A DNA stretch of 45,580 nt from CAZJBS01 sp964544475 (lineage in GTDB: Bacteria > CLD3 > SB21): the NCBI GenBank assembly GCA_964544475.1, contig CAZJBS010000025.1, positions 1-45,580 of the forward strand, written 5' to 3'. The notes under the pieces are model-generated. The model did not search any database and was not told the origin of the DNA. It saw only the letters and a list, made by a program, of their open reading frames with translations. A program made the translations under genes and the position numbers. This document shows positions 24,012 to 34,258 of this stretch, in pieces (within the stretch, counting starts at the first letter, position 1; every line of letters begins with the position of its first letter).

Positions 24012-27000
24012 TTATTTTTTCGTAATCGTGAGCTTCCCCCGCCCAAGCAATTGATAAAGCTGCATGATCAGATCGTGCGTCGGCGTGATGCGAAATTTGT
24101 TAATCTTGAACGTGGCAACGGCCTGTTTGTCCGGTATGTCCACGCACATATTGACATCGCATGTGTTGGCAAAATTCCTTTCCCTCGACAAAGCATGATT
24201 CCTTTCAAATAATCCGACGACCTTATCCATCAGACCATTGCCCAACTGATCAAAGTCCACGTGCATCCAAATTTTCGATGTGAATTCCTCAAGCACCTGT
24301 TCGATACCGATGATCCGGTCGGCGAGAATGTTGAGGGATTCGTTGCGTTGGGAAGCCTTGCCGATCACCATGACCACCGTATCTTTCTTCAGGAATGCGG
24401 CCACGTCCTTCATCACGCTGGCGAACACGACCGCTTCCATGACGCCGCCGAAGCTTTCCATCTTTACAAACGCCATCGGGTTGCCCTTCTTGTCGAAGAT
24501 CTGCCGGATGTCCGCTATCATGCCGCCGATGCGAATTTCGGTTCCGTCTTTCGGGTAGTCGTCATCGCCGACGCGGTAGGTGGAAAACGCTTCGATTTCA
24601 AACCGATATTTGTCCAACGGATGACCGGACGCGTAGAATCCAAGCAGTTCCTTTTCTTTGGCCAGTTGTTCCGCCTGGCTCCACTTTCGAACCTCGGGCA
24701 AGGCGAAGGTGACCGTCGTCTTTGACAGGTCACCCGGCGCGGCGCTTCCGAAAATGTCCACCTGATCTGAGTTGAGCTGTTCCTGACGTTTGGCGCCGAG
24801 CGAGAGGGCTTTTTCGATGCTGTCAAACAACTGGGCCCGGTGCCCCTCCAGTGAATCGCACGCGCCGGATTGAATCAGGCTTTCCAGCACCTTCTTGTTG
24901 ACCAGACGCAGGTCCACGCGCTCGCACAGATCCAGCAGCGTGTTGAAACGTTTGGCTTCCTTCCGGCCGTTGATGATGGATTCGATGGCGCCAAGGCCCA
25001 CGTTCTTGACGGCGCCAAGACCAAAACGGATGGCGTTGTTCAGAACAGAAAATTCCGCCACGCTTTCGTTGACGTCGGGCGCCAGCACATCGATACCCAT
25101 GTCCCGGCAGGCGTTGATCAGGATGGCGATGCGATCGGTATTGGCCATTTCACTCGACAAAACGGCCGCCATGAATTCCGCCGGATAATGCGCCTTTAAA
25201 TACGCGGTCTGGTAAGCCAGAATGGCATACGCCGCGGAATGCGATTTGTTGAATGCGTAATTGGAAAACGGCACGAGGATGTCGAATATCTTTTCCGCCA
25301 GTTCCTTCGAATAACCGCGACGGACGGAACCGGTGATCCAGTCGGGACGAACTTTATCCAGCTCCTCAGGTTTCTTTTTGGCCATGATGCGACGCACGAC
25401 GTCGGCTTTGCCCAGCGAAAAACCGGCCAGCACCTGGGCCACCTGCATGACCTGTTCCTGGTACACAATCACACCATAGGTGCTCTTGAGAATCGGCTCC
25501 AGATCAGGATGAAAGCAGTCGATGGCCTCACGACCATGTTTGCGGGCAATGTAATTCGGGATGAATTCCATCGGACCCGGCCTGTACAGGGCGTTCATGG
25601 CGATCAGGTCTTCGATGGCGGTCGGGCGAAGTTGTTTCATGTATTCCGTCATGCCCTGGGATTCAAACTGGAAAATGCCGACGGTATCCCCGCGCCAAAA
25701 CAACTGGAAGACGGCCTCATCGTCCAGGGGAATCCGGTCGAGATCAATCGGCACGTTGTGATTTTTCCGGATATGGGCCAGGGCGTCGTTGAGTATCGTC
25801 AGCGTCGTCAGGCCAAGAAAATCCATTTTCAACAAGCCGATTTTCTCGACCCAGTCTTTGTCATATTGGGTTGAGATTTCGTCTTTCGCCGACTTGTAGA
25901 CGGGTACGAGTTCTTTGATCGGCTTCGGCGTGATGACGACGCCGGCGGCATGAATGCCGGGCTGGCGGACGAGACCCTCCAGCGTGAGGGAGTGGGCAAT
26001 CAGGTCCCGCATGCGCTCGTCCGTACTCTGCTGCAAGGCCTTGAGTTCCGGCACTTTTTCAATGGCGTCATTCAACGTCACGCCCGGCATACGCGGGACC
26101 AGTTTGGCGATACGATCCGCATCGGCCAGCGAAATGTTGAGAGCGCGGGCCACGTCCCGCAGGACGGCCCTTGCCTGCATCGTGCCAAACGTAATAATTT
26201 GGGCCACGCTGTCTTTGCCGTACTTCTGTACGACATAGTCGATGACCCGCCCGCGGTTACGGTCGTCGAAATCAATGTCAATATCCGGCATGGAAATACG
26301 GTCGGGGTTCAGGAACCGTTCAAACAGCAGGCTGTACTTGATCGGATCAACATTCGTGATGTCGATGGCATACGACACCAGACTGCCCGCCGCCGACCCG
26401 CGCCCCGGACCCACCGAGACGCCGCTCGCCTTGGCCGCACGGATGAAATCCTGTACAACCAGAAAATAGCCCGGAAAACCCATCTTGGCGATCATCTCCA
26501 ACTCATACTCAAGGCGTCGCTCCAGGTCCGGCGTCACCTCCCCATGCATTTTCTTCCGCAGCCCGTCCCGGGCCAACTCACGCAAGTAGTCATTTTCATT
26601 GGTGTAACCATCCGGAAGACGGAATGTCGGGAGATGGGATTTGCCGAATTCCATTTCAAAGCCGCACGACTCGGCCAGCGCGAGCGTGTTTTCAATGGCC
26701 GACGGCACATCGGAAAACAATGATTTCATCTCGTCCGTTGAACGGAAGTAGAACGAATCGCCAGGATAGCGCGGCCGCGTCACATCGTCAAAGTTCTTGC
26801 CGCTTTGAATGCACATCAGGACGTCATGGGCCCTGGCGTGTTTCTGATCGATGTAATGAATGTCATTGGTGGCGATTACAGGCAGCGATAATTCTCCGGC
26901 CAGCTTCAACAGACCCTCGTTCACGGTCTTTTCGACGTCAAGCCCGTGGCGCTGGATTTCAATGTAGAACCGGCCCTCAAATATCTCCCGGTATTCCTCC

Positions 27001-27461
27001 GCGACGGCTTTTGCTTCGTCGTATTTGCCATGCATGAGACGCTGGGGAATTTCCCCCTTCAGGCAGGAGGACGTTGCGATCAGCCCGCGCGCATATTTTC
27101 TGAGAACGGATTTGTCGATGCGCGGTTTGTAATAGAATCCATCCAAATAACCCTGCGACGCGATGGCTATCAGGTTCTGATAGCCTTCCTGGTTTTGGAC
27201 AAACAGCACAAGATGATAGATCAACTTGCTTTTGGCCGCGCGGTCCGGCGCCAGATAGGCTTCCATCCCGACAATGGGTTTGATTCCGGCCTTTGACGCG
27301 GCGCTGTAGAATTCCGGCACACCAAACATGTTGCCGTAGTCCGTGATACCAAGCCCGGGCATCCCGCCCCTGACCGCCGCAGCCACCATGTCGTCAATGC
27401 GGGCGCACGAATCCAGCATGCTGTACGGCGTGTGATTGTGGAGGTGGATGAAGTCAGACAC
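24012..27461 (-). CDS. dnaE: DNA polymerase III alpha subunit
   Basis: 1149 residues, the usual DnaE1 length. The replicative polymerase starts with a PHP domain (HLHNHTPYS) and has the catalytic aspartates in PDIDIDFDD (D393, D395, D397). GPGRGSAAGSLVSYAL-like, FNKSHSAAYA and MAKKKPEEL segments of the C-family palm and fingers follow, then the OB fold (EIRIGGMIADIRQI). The start is GTG at 27461, overlapping the upstream methyltransferase by 8 bases; MSDFIHLHNH fits the family. It is last of the tadA-guaA-methyltransferase-dnaE operon. Confidence 0.96.
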   Translation of the reverse strand: MSDFIHLHNHTPYSMLDSCARIDDMVAAAVRGGMPGLGITDYGNMFGVPEFYSAASKAGIKPIVGMEAYLAPDRAAKSKLIYHLVLFVQNQEGYQNLIAIASQGYLDGFYYKPRIDKSVLRKYARGLIATSSCLKGEIPQRLMHGKYDEAKAVAEEYREIFEGRFYIEIQRHGLDVEKTVNEGLLKLAGELSLPVIATNDIHYIDQKHARAHDVLMCIQSGKNFDDVTRPRYPGDSFYFRSTDEMKSLFSDVPSAIENTLALAESCGFEMEFGKSHLPTFRLPDGYTNENDYLRELARDGLRKKMHGEVTPDLERRLEYELEMIAKMGFPGYFLVVQDFIRAAKASGVSVGPGRGSAAGSLVSYAIDITNVDPIKYSLLFERFLNPDRISMPDIDIDFDDRNRGRVIDYVVQKYGKDSVAQIITFGTMQARAVLRDVARALNISLADADRIAKLVPRMPGVTLNDAIEKVPELKALQQSTDERMRDLIAHSLTLEGLVRQPGIHAAGVVITPKPIKELVPVYKSAKDEISTQYDKDWVEKIGLLKMDFLGLTTLTILNDALAHIRKNHNVPIDLDRIPLDDEAVFQLFWRGDTVGIFQFESQGMTEYMKQLRPTAIEDLIAMNALYRPGPMEFIPNYIARKHGREAIDCFHPDLEPILKSTYGVIVYQEQVMQVAQVLAGFSLGKADVVRRIMAKKKPEELDKVRPDWITGSVRRGYSKELAEKIFDILVPFSNYAFNKSHSAAYAILAYQTAYLKAHYPAEFMAAVLSSEMANTDRIAILINACRDMGIDVLAPDVNESVAEFSVLNNAIRFGLGAVKNVGLGAIESIINGRKEAKRFNTLLDLCERVDLRLVNKKVLESLIQSGACDSLEGHRAQLFDSIEKALSLGAKRQEQLNSDQVDIFGSAAPGDLSKTTVTFALPEVRKWSQAEQLAKEKELLGFYASGHPLDKYRFEIEAFSTYRVGDDDYPKDGTEIRIGGMIADIRQIFDKKGNPMAFVKMESFGGVMEAVVFASVMKDVAAFLKKDTVVMVIGKASQRNESLNILADRIIGIEQVLEEFTSKIWMHVDFDQLGNGLMDKVVGLFERNHALSRERNFANTCDVNMCVDIPDKQAVATFKINKFRITPTHDLIMQLYQLLGRGKLTITKK

Positions 27462-28737
27462 GACGGAAACCTGTTCTCTTCATGTTTGATTTTTCCTGGA
27501 ATGAAACCGGCCGGTACAGCACCATCACTTCCAGACTCGCGGTAGCCGGAAACATGTCGACGGGCACGACTTCGGCAATTTCGTAACCGTTTTTGCGCCA
27601 TCGTTTGCTTTGCTCAGGTATGGCATCCACATCGCAATAAATGTGAAGGGCCCGCGACACCCGGCGATGCGCCAAATATTCGATGACGCCGTCATCCGTC
27701 CCCTGACGTGGCGGATCGAGAATCACCGTCACATTCCCCTCTCCCTTCGGCCATATCCGGCTGAGTGACTCGGCCGTCACAGCGCTGCACACCATCCGAC
27801 AATTCTTCATTTTGAGGCGCCTGGCGTTCTTCTGCGCGGAGACGACGGCAGGATGATTGGATTCCATACCCAGGATCGCCGCCGCTGTGCCGCCAAGCAA
27901 AAGGCCGAACAGTCCATATCCGGCATACAGATCCAGAAGCGTCGTGTCTTCTCCGACGGGCAGCAGCGCGCGGGCTTTGGCCGTCATCGGTGCAAGGACG
28001 GATTCATTCGTTTGTGAAAAGGCCAGCGGCGAGAACAAAAACGCTCTTTGATCAATGCGCAGAAAGAGTTCGTTTTCTCCAAACACTTTGGTCAGCGATT
28101 TCGCCGCCGCCTGGTCAGGAAGGTAGTAGCGCGAATAATCGCTCGCGACCGTAAACATCGCAGACACTTTCCTGAACTTGACTTTGAATTCCTTCGAGAG
28201 CAGGCGAACCTGTCGTTTCAAATCCGGAGGAATCGCGTGGACATTCAGAATGACGGCGTATTCATCGTAATTGCCCTTGATAATGACGTGATTCAGGAGT
28301 TTGGTCAATAGCCAGCTTTCCTGCGTATTCAAGAAGAACTGGATATGGCGATAGATGGCCGAATGCTCGGCCGGCTCGATCGGGCAATCCAGCACATCCA
28401 CGGCTTCCACTTTGCCGCTGTCGAGAATGTCCGTCAATCCCAGCAACACCTGTCCATGGCGTGTCCGAAAGGCGCGCCGCTTGGACACGGAACGATACCG
28501 GCGCGGTTTGGGTGAAGGGATCAGCGAATGGACGATGCCCGGCAGGCGGTGGACTTGCCAGAATTCCGAAAACGCGGCCTGTCGCGCCTCCAATTCCGCC
28601 GCATACGACAGACGAATACCAGGGCAGATCGCGCAATCCTTGCCGCTGCCCGTCCGGCAACCCTTCACGGGCATTTTGTCCGTCCGCGATTTTCTCAGGA
28701 CCAGTTCTTTTCGGAAAAATGATTCAAAAGCAGCCAT
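27454..28737 (-). CDS. m5U RNA methyltransferase, RlmD/TrmA family
   Basis: 427 residues. LDLYAGYGLFGLLLG is the AdoMet loop, FSQTNESVL precedes it and VILDPPRQGTDDGVIEYL is motif IV. The usual catalytic segment YxSCxPxTL is HIYCDVDAIPEQ here and the usual DMFPHTxHxE is DMFPATASLE, so the active-site region is divergent though a cysteine is kept. Near the N-terminus CRTGSGKDCAIC resembles the Fe-S cysteine motif of RlmD-type enzymes. It should make 5-methyluridine in rRNA or tRNA; the target is unclear. It lies between guaA (12-base gap) and dnaE (8-base overlap). Confidence 0.82.
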   Translation of the reverse strand: MAAFESFFRKELVLRKSRTDKMPVKGCRTGSGKDCAICPGIRLSYAAELEARQAAFSEFWQVHRLPGIVHSLIPSPKPRRYRSVSKRRAFRTRHGQVLLGLTDILDSGKVEAVDVLDCPIEPAEHSAIYRHIQFFLNTQESWLLTKLLNHVIIKGNYDEYAVILNVHAIPPDLKRQVRLLSKEFKVKFRKVSAMFTVASDYSRYYLPDQAAAKSLTKVFGENELFLRIDQRAFLFSPLAFSQTNESVLAPMTAKARALLPVGEDTTLLDLYAGYGLFGLLLGGTAAAILGMESNHPAVVSAQKNARRLKMKNCRMVCSAVTAESLSRIWPKGEGNVTVILDPPRQGTDDGVIEYLAHRRVSRALHIYCDVDAIPEQSKRWRKNGYEIAEVVPVDMFPATASLEVMVLYRPVSFQEKSNMKRTGFRRV

Positions 28738-28749
28738 GGAAACGGAGCC

Positions 28750-30303
28750 TTACTCCCACTCGATGGTGGCCGGCGGTTTGGAACTGATGTCATAAACGAC
28801 GCGGTTGACGCCACGAACTTCATTGATGATACGGTTCGACACGTGGGCCAGGAAATCGTACGGCAACCGTCCCCAATCGGCGGTCATGCCATCCTGGCTG
28901 GTCACGGCCCGCAACGCGACGGCGTTCTGGTAAGTGCGTTCATCCCCCATCACGCCGACGGATTTCACCGGAAGCAGCACCACAAACGCCTGCCAGACAT
29001 TCCGGTATTCCCCCTGCGACTTCAACGCGTCGATGAACACGGCATCGGCTTCCCTCAGAATATCGCAACGTTCTTTCGTCACTTCGCCAAGAACCCGCAC
29101 CGCCAGACCGGGTCCCGGAAACGGATGGCGCATCAGCAAATCGTCGGGTAAACCAAGTTCGCGTCCGACGGATCGGACTTCATCCTTGAACAATTCCCGC
29201 AACGGCTCTATCAGTTTGAGATTCATTTTTTCCGGCAAACCGCCGACATTGTGATGCGTCTTGATCGTCGCGGACGGACCCTTGACGGAAACGCTTTCGA
29301 TCACATCCGGATAGAGCGTGCCCTGCGCAAGAAAGTCAATATGACCGACGGCGCTTCGCAAGCGGTTGACCTCCCGGTCAAACACATCGATAAATGTCTT
29401 GCCGATGACCTTGCGTTTTTGTTCGGGTTCTTCGATGCCTTGGAGACGCGAAAGAAACAGATCCGACGCATCGGCTACGATGAGATGGCTGGCAAACGCA
29501 CCCCGAAACGCAGACTCGACCTGCTGGCGTTCGTTCTTTCGCAACAGGCCATTGTCGACAAAAATCGCCGTAAATTGATCGGGTATCGCCGCGTGCAGGA
29601 GTTGTGAAACCACCGAAGAATCCACACCGCCGGACAGGGCGCAAATGACGTGTCCGCGGCCCACCGTCCTGCGTATGTCCTCCACGGCTTCGGTTACAAA
29701 GGACGACGCCGTCCAGTTCGGCAAACATCCGCAGATACCGAGGACGAAATTTCTGAGAAGATCCGTTCCGAGCGGCGTGTGAATGACTTCGGGATGGAAT
29801 TGAACGCCCCACATGCGGCCGCTCTTGTTTCGCATCGCCGTGATAGGGGCATTTTCCGTGTGCGCAATGCTCTCAAATCCTTCGGGTATTTTTTCCAGCC
29901 GGTCGCCATGGCTTTGCCAGACGGTCGTTTCAACCGGAAATCCGTTGAACAGGTCATCATGATTTTGGATGGTGAGACTCGCACGGCCGAATTCACGCCG
30001 GGCGGCGCGATCCACGGCCCCGCCGAAAAAATGAGCCAGAAGCTGCATACCGTAGCAAATGCCCAGCGTTGGAATGTTCATTTGCCATATCCGCCGGTCC
30101 GGGATGGGCGCCTCTTCGGCATACACACTCCAGGGGCTGCCGGACAGGATCAGACCGGATGGGTGCAGCGCTTCCAATTGGCTGACCGACAGGTTATACG
30201 GATGTATTTCGCAATACACGTGCAATTCGCGAACTCTTCTCGCGATGAGTTGGGTGTATTGTCCCCCGAAATCCAGAATGACGATTCGTTGCGAATGGTG
30301 CAT
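28750..30303 (-). CDS. guaA: GMP synthase (glutamine-hydrolysing)
   Basis: 517 residues, full length. The glutaminase domain has LDFGGQYTQLIARR, the nucleophile in GICYGMQ (Cys83) and the HPE of VQFHPEV. The ATP-pyrophosphatase domain has SGGVDSSV, and the C-terminal dimerisation domain includes HPFPGPGLAVRVLG and ends PPATIEWE, the usual terminus. It converts XMP to GMP with glutamine and ATP. The start is 11 bases after the tadA stop. Confidence 0.97.
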   Translation of the reverse strand: MHHSQRIVILDFGGQYTQLIARRVRELHVYCEIHPYNLSVSQLEALHPSGLILSGSPWSVYAEEAPIPDRRIWQMNIPTLGICYGMQLLAHFFGGAVDRAARREFGRASLTIQNHDDLFNGFPVETTVWQSHGDRLEKIPEGFESIAHTENAPITAMRNKSGRMWGVQFHPEVIHTPLGTDLLRNFVLGICGCLPNWTASSFVTEAVEDIRRTVGRGHVICALSGGVDSSVVSQLLHAAIPDQFTAIFVDNGLLRKNERQQVESAFRGAFASHLIVADASDLFLSRLQGIEEPEQKRKVIGKTFIDVFDREVNRLRSAVGHIDFLAQGTLYPDVIESVSVKGPSATIKTHHNVGGLPEKMNLKLIEPLRELFKDEVRSVGRELGLPDDLLMRHPFPGPGLAVRVLGEVTKERCDILREADAVFIDALKSQGEYRNVWQAFVVLLPVKSVGVMGDERTYQNAVALRAVTSQDGMTADWGRLPYDFLAHVSNRIINEVRGVNRVVYDISSKPPATIEWE

Positions 30304-30314
30304 GGGTCAACCGG

Positions 30315-30794
30315 TCAGTTCAGTGGCGTGGTTTTTTGTTGCCGGAGATTGGCAAAAAATGACTTGAGTATGGAAGAGCATTTTTCCTCCAGCACGCCGC
30401 CGAGGACTTCCATCCGATGATTCAGGCGTTCATCCTGGACGATATTATACAAAGAGCCGCACGCGCCGGTTTTCGGGTCGGACGCGCCGAAAATCACGCT
30501 GTCAAGCCGCGCCAGTACCATGGCGCCGGCACACATGGCGCAAGGCTCCAGAGTGACATACAGGATCGCGCCATTCAGCCACTTGCCTCCCACGGTCGCA
30601 AACGCGGACGTCATGGCGATCATCTCGGCGTGGGCCGTCGGGTCCTGCAACATTTCGATCTGATTGTAACCCCTGCCGACGATTCGATTCTCCATCACGA
30701 CGACGGCTCCGACGGGAACCTCTTTCTGTTCGTAGGCTTTTTCGGCTTCTTTGAAAGCCGACATCATCCAGATTTCATGGGAAGAACCGATCAT
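30315..30794 (-). CDS. tadA: tRNA-specific adenosine deaminase
   Basis: 159 residues. The zinc deaminase core has TAHAEM (zinc His and catalytic Glu) and EPCAMCAGA (two zinc cysteines), with FGASDPKTGACGSLYN and LNHRMEVLGGVLEEKC, which mark TadA against other cytidine/guanine deaminases. It makes inosine at position 34 of tRNA-Arg(ACG). It heads the operon with guaA. The start is ATG at 30794; a later Met at 30767 is also in frame. Confidence 0.93.
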   Translation of the reverse strand: MIGSSHEIWMMSAFKEAEKAYEQKEVPVGAVVVMENRIVGRGYNQIEMLQDPTAHAEMIAMTSAFATVGGKWLNGAILYVTLEPCAMCAGAMVLARLDSVIFGASDPKTGACGSLYNIVQDERLNHRMEVLGGVLEEKCSSILKSFFANLRQQKTTPLN

Positions 30795-30884
30795 GTCAGA
30801 CGGTCAACATGGGTTTCAAATTGGGCGATGCGTGATGGGCCGGTTCGCGCCGGCGATTCGGGAACGCGCGAATATTGGAATATC

Positions 30885-30898
30885 TGTTTACTTAAACA
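30885..30898. promoter_or_regulatory. Palindrome upstream of tadA
   Basis: TGTTTA-CT-TAAACA is a perfect 6+6 inverted repeat in the 148-base gap between the NlpC/P60 and tadA genes. A TTGACA on the minus strand lies beside it (30911-30906), without a convincing -10 at the right distance. It may be an operator. Confidence 0.3.
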
Positions 30899-30942
30899 AG
30901 CTCTTTGTCAACCGGGTCGATCCGGCTAACCACGCCTCCTCG

Positions 30943-31521
30943 TCATTTGGTGCGTTCCGGCCAGACGCGGCGGCATCCCAGAAAATGCTGTTGATAGTAG
31001 GAGTCGTTGAGGCGGGAAATGGTGACGCCCACCGTGGTCGACGCGTGGGCAAAACGGCCGTCACCGACGAAGATGCCGACGTGGGAGGCTCCCGACGCGC
31101 CTTTGTAGGTATTTTGAAAAAAAATGAGATCGCCAAATTGCAGATCTTCAAGATTCACCGACGATCCCACGGCATACATATCTGCGGACTGGCGCGGCAG
31201 GTCCAACGACAGCACTTTGCGAAAGACCGATCCGACGAATCCCGAACAGTCCGTGCCTTTGCCTTTTTCCACCATTCCAAAGGCATACGGTGTGCCCGTC
31301 CAGCTTTCGATTTCCCCCATCATCGCATCCGGATCGATTTTGGAGACCGACCCAGCCACGGGCTTGGTCGTGATGGTGAGGCCCTTTTCCGTCTTTTTCT
31401 TCTGTTTCGAGGACTCGGCGCGGCGCACGGACGTGTAGATGGGCGCCGGCGTGCAGCCGACATCCGCCAACCCCGCGAGTACGATCACCGTGATCGCACC
31501 GATGGTGACATTCATACGCAT
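30943..31521 (-). CDS. NlpC/P60-family peptidoglycan hydrolase lipoprotein
   Basis: 192 residues. The signal peptide ends at a lipobox-like LADVGC (Cys23). The papain-like domain has the nucleophile Cys92 in GTDCSGFV, His147 in SHVGIFVG and His159 in RFAHAS. Such enzymes cut stem-peptide bonds (gamma-D-Glu to diamino acid) in peptidoglycan. It is the last gene of the export operon, 1 base after the MMPL stop, and probably adapts the wall for the transporters, though this is inferred. Confidence 0.92.
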   Translation of the reverse strand: MRMNVTIGAITVIVLAGLADVGCTPAPIYTSVRRAESSKQKKKTEKGLTITTKPVAGSVSKIDPDAMMGEIESWTGTPYAFGMVEKGKGTDCSGFVGSVFRKVLSLDLPRQSADMYAVGSSVNLEDLQFGDLIFFQNTYKGASGASHVGIFVGDGRFAHASTTVGVTISRLNDSYYQQHFLGCRRVWPERTK

Positions 31522-31522
31522 G

Positions 31523-34171
31523 TCAGGCCTTCCTCACTGGACTTTTTTTCAATATTTTCCCGGGTGGTTCCGTCCCAGGCTTGTCCTCCAACTCCGGATT
31601 TTGATATTTCCAGATACGTTTGCCCCATAGACGGAGCATCGCCGGAAGCATGATGACCGACGACACCGCACACACGAGAATACCGACCGCACACATATAG
31701 CCGAGGCTCGACAAACCGCGATTGTCCACAAAGATCAACGATCCAAATCCAATCACGGTCGTCAATGCCGACAGGACCAGCGACTGGCCTGTTTCGCTGA
31801 TGGCGGCCAGCACGTCATGGCGTCGGTCCTCCAAATAGCGGGAAATGATATAGATTCCGTAGTCCACACCGCTTCCGATCAAGAGAGGCAGCGTAATCAT
31901 GTTGACAAAATTGATCTTCATCCCCATCATGCGCATGAAACCCGTAATGCACAGGATGGAAAACATCAACGGGACCGTGCACACCATCACCGCCCGCACA
32001 TCCCGGTATTTGAAAACGACCAGGACCAGAACCGCCAGTATCGACACGATCACCGCCACCGCAAAATCGCTCTTGACCAGGGTGAGAAACTCCGCGGTCA
32101 CCACCCGAATACCGGTGATGATCACATTTTCGCCGGCCAGGCGCGGATCGCCGTTGACTTCCTTTACGAAGTCATTGACGATCGCAATTTCATGCGATGG
32201 ACCGGCCAATTCCACCTGCGTGACGACCTTGCGAAGACCGTTTTTCTCCACGTAGAAGTGCTTCATGATTTCGGCGAAGCCTTCGGCTTGGAAATTGTGA
32301 ATGGTGATGGGCTCGTGGACGCTCAACATGCTCCGCAGACGATCCAGTCTGAAGTAATTCATACGAAGGCCCAGCTTCGACATTTCCAGACGGATTTTGA
32401 ATAGAATGCCCTCAACATCCAGGTGGCGGATGCGCCCAAGATTTTTTTTCTGCTGTGTGACAGACGGTACGTATCTCAGGAGTGAATTGTACTCCTTGAC
32501 CATACCGGAAGCCACCAATTCGTCCATCTTGACGTTCAGACGGCGCAGGCGGTCGATCAGCTGTTCGTCGGATAACGCCGTGACCACGATGCTGATCGGC
32601 TTGAAGTGACTGCCGAATTTTTCCTGCAATCGCCGGATCATCCAAATATCCACATCGTTCTTGCTCCGGATATTTTCGATATTCTCGTCAAAAGTAACGC
32701 CCACACCTTCATCTTTACTGGGAATGGCCCCCGACAAAACAAGGACCATAAAAATGGAAATCAGGATGCTGCCGGTGGTAATGTACTTCGGATGCCTCAG
32801 GACCAGGCGCGATGTCCAGCCCAGAATCTTGTTAAGCAGTTTCTGCAAGTACCGTCCCTTCATCGTTCGACGCCCCCGAAGTCTGATTTCCCCGGGCATG
32901 ATCACGAGCACGGCGGCAAAGAGAATCAGAATGCCGATGCCGCCTAGAAAACCCAGCTCATAAAGCCCCCGAAACTTGGTCACCATCAATACAACAAAAA
33001 CAAAGGCCGTGCTGATGGCCCCGTAAAACACGCTCGTGCCCGTTTCGCGGAAAGTGATCAGCATGTTCTGGAATACGGTATTATGCCGCGCAAATTCCTC
33101 CTGCTCGATGAAACGGTTGTACAGATGAATCGAATAATCCACGCCCAATCCGAGTAACATGGCGCCGGCGGAAGCGGTGATGATATTGACTCTCTCAAAA
33201 ACAAGGTCGCCGACACAAAATACCCATGTCACGCCGGCCAGAATCGGCACCATGATAAAGATCAACGCGCGAAAATTTCCGAAGAACAAATAAAAAATGA
33301 TGAGGATGAGAATAACCACGATGAACGAACTGCTGATCAATCCTTGTTTGACCGCGCGGGCGTTGGCCAGAGCCGAAACGTAGTTGCCGCCACAGGTGAT
33401 CTTCAGCGATGCGGCCTCCGGACCCATGACCGAAAGAATGGAATCCCCAAGCGTCGTGTTCAAATCGACAAATTCCTCGCAAAACCGAGTGTCATTGGGC
33501 ACGCCGGTGGGGTTGACAAAAATAAGCAGCGTGCGTTTGTCCTTGGAGAGATAATGGCTCTCCGCGTCCCGCAACAGCGACGCGTTTTGCGGGCCAAGAA
33601 TTTGTTCGATGTACGGCAGGAACACCTCGGAAATCAGCAACGGATCGTCCCGAAGCAGTTTCTTCAACAAGGGATCCGGCGGCACCGGGGCATTCAGGAT
33701 ATTCTTGCAATTCAGAATGGCGCGTTCGATTTCATGGTCCTCAAACTTGGCCAGCACGGAATCCAGGTCTTTCTCGGACAGATACAGCAAGGCGTTGCGG
33801 ACAAAGAATTCCTCGATGAAAGACTTCTGCCCTTCGGTCAGGGCATAGTTAACGCTGCGCACCTGGCCGGAACGCTCCAAAGCTTCCCCGAAACGCTGCG
33901 CAAAATCTTTGATCAATTCCGGATTCGCCGGCAACGAATCCTGCGTCTCCACCAGCACGAGGTGGCGATCGGGCGTCCCGAAATCTTCGTTCACTTCCCA
34001 GAATTCCCTGATGAGGCGGGAATCCTGAGGGAGCAGGTCAAAATTGTTGGTGGATATTTTGATGCGGGTGGTGTAATACGTTGACACGATCGTCAGAACG
34101 GCCACGACCGCCAGTACGATGCGATAATGTTCGTAGCAGAATTGAGCGATGCGGCTCAGGATTCCTCTCAA
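31523..34171 (-). CDS. MMPL/RND-family membrane transporter
   Basis: 882 residues. The plan is RND-like: helix 1 near 18-36, a periplasmic loop to about 265, helices to about 440 with LGLGVDYSIHLYNRF, a second loop about 490-700, then helices to about 860 with LLIGSGVDYGIYIISRYLEDRR. The paired GxDY motifs are the proton-relay/MMPL signature, as in lipid exporters such as HpnN. The start is TTG with GGAG about 7 bases upstream, and no ATG or GTG is available in frame before it. It is ninth in the export operon. The substrate is probably lipid-like, but unknown. Confidence 0.9.
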   Translation of the reverse strand: MRGILSRIAQFCYEHYRIVLAVVAVLTIVSTYYTTRIKISTNNFDLLPQDSRLIREFWEVNEDFGTPDRHLVLVETQDSLPANPELIKDFAQRFGEALERSGQVRSVNYALTEGQKSFIEEFFVRNALLYLSEKDLDSVLAKFEDHEIERAILNCKNILNAPVPPDPLLKKLLRDDPLLISEVFLPYIEQILGPQNASLLRDAESHYLSKDKRTLLIFVNPTGVPNDTRFCEEFVDLNTTLGDSILSVMGPEAASLKITCGGNYVSALANARAVKQGLISSSFIVVILILIIFYLFFGNFRALIFIMVPILAGVTWVFCVGDLVFERVNIITASAGAMLLGLGVDYSIHLYNRFIEQEEFARHNTVFQNMLITFRETGTSVFYGAISTAFVFVVLMVTKFRGLYELGFLGGIGILILFAAVLVIMPGEIRLRGRRTMKGRYLQKLLNKILGWTSRLVLRHPKYITTGSILISIFMVLVLSGAIPSKDEGVGVTFDENIENIRSKNDVDIWMIRRLQEKFGSHFKPISIVVTALSDEQLIDRLRRLNVKMDELVASGMVKEYNSLLRYVPSVTQQKKNLGRIRHLDVEGILFKIRLEMSKLGLRMNYFRLDRLRSMLSVHEPITIHNFQAEGFAEIMKHFYVEKNGLRKVVTQVELAGPSHEIAIVNDFVKEVNGDPRLAGENVIITGIRVVTAEFLTLVKSDFAVAVIVSILAVLVLVVFKYRDVRAVMVCTVPLMFSILCITGFMRMMGMKINFVNMITLPLLIGSGVDYGIYIISRYLEDRRHDVLAAISETGQSLVLSALTTVIGFGSLIFVDNRGLSSLGYMCAVGILVCAVSSVIMLPAMLRLWGKRIWKYQNPELEDKPGTEPPGKILKKSPVRKA

Positions 34172-34258
34172 CAGACTCTCCGGACTTGATTTTGATTGGC
34201 CATCACACGCGGAAAGTAAAGGATTCGCCGTTCTTTCGCAAACACAATCCGGGCGGTC

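Noticed and set aside
30906..30911. TTGACA as the -35 of tadA
   Set aside because: No acceptable -10 lies 16-18 bases downstream on the minus strand.
30751..31653. Plus-strand frame of 300 codons across tadA and NlpC/P60
   Set aside because: Antisense to catalytic motifs of both genes and crosses an intergenic gap.
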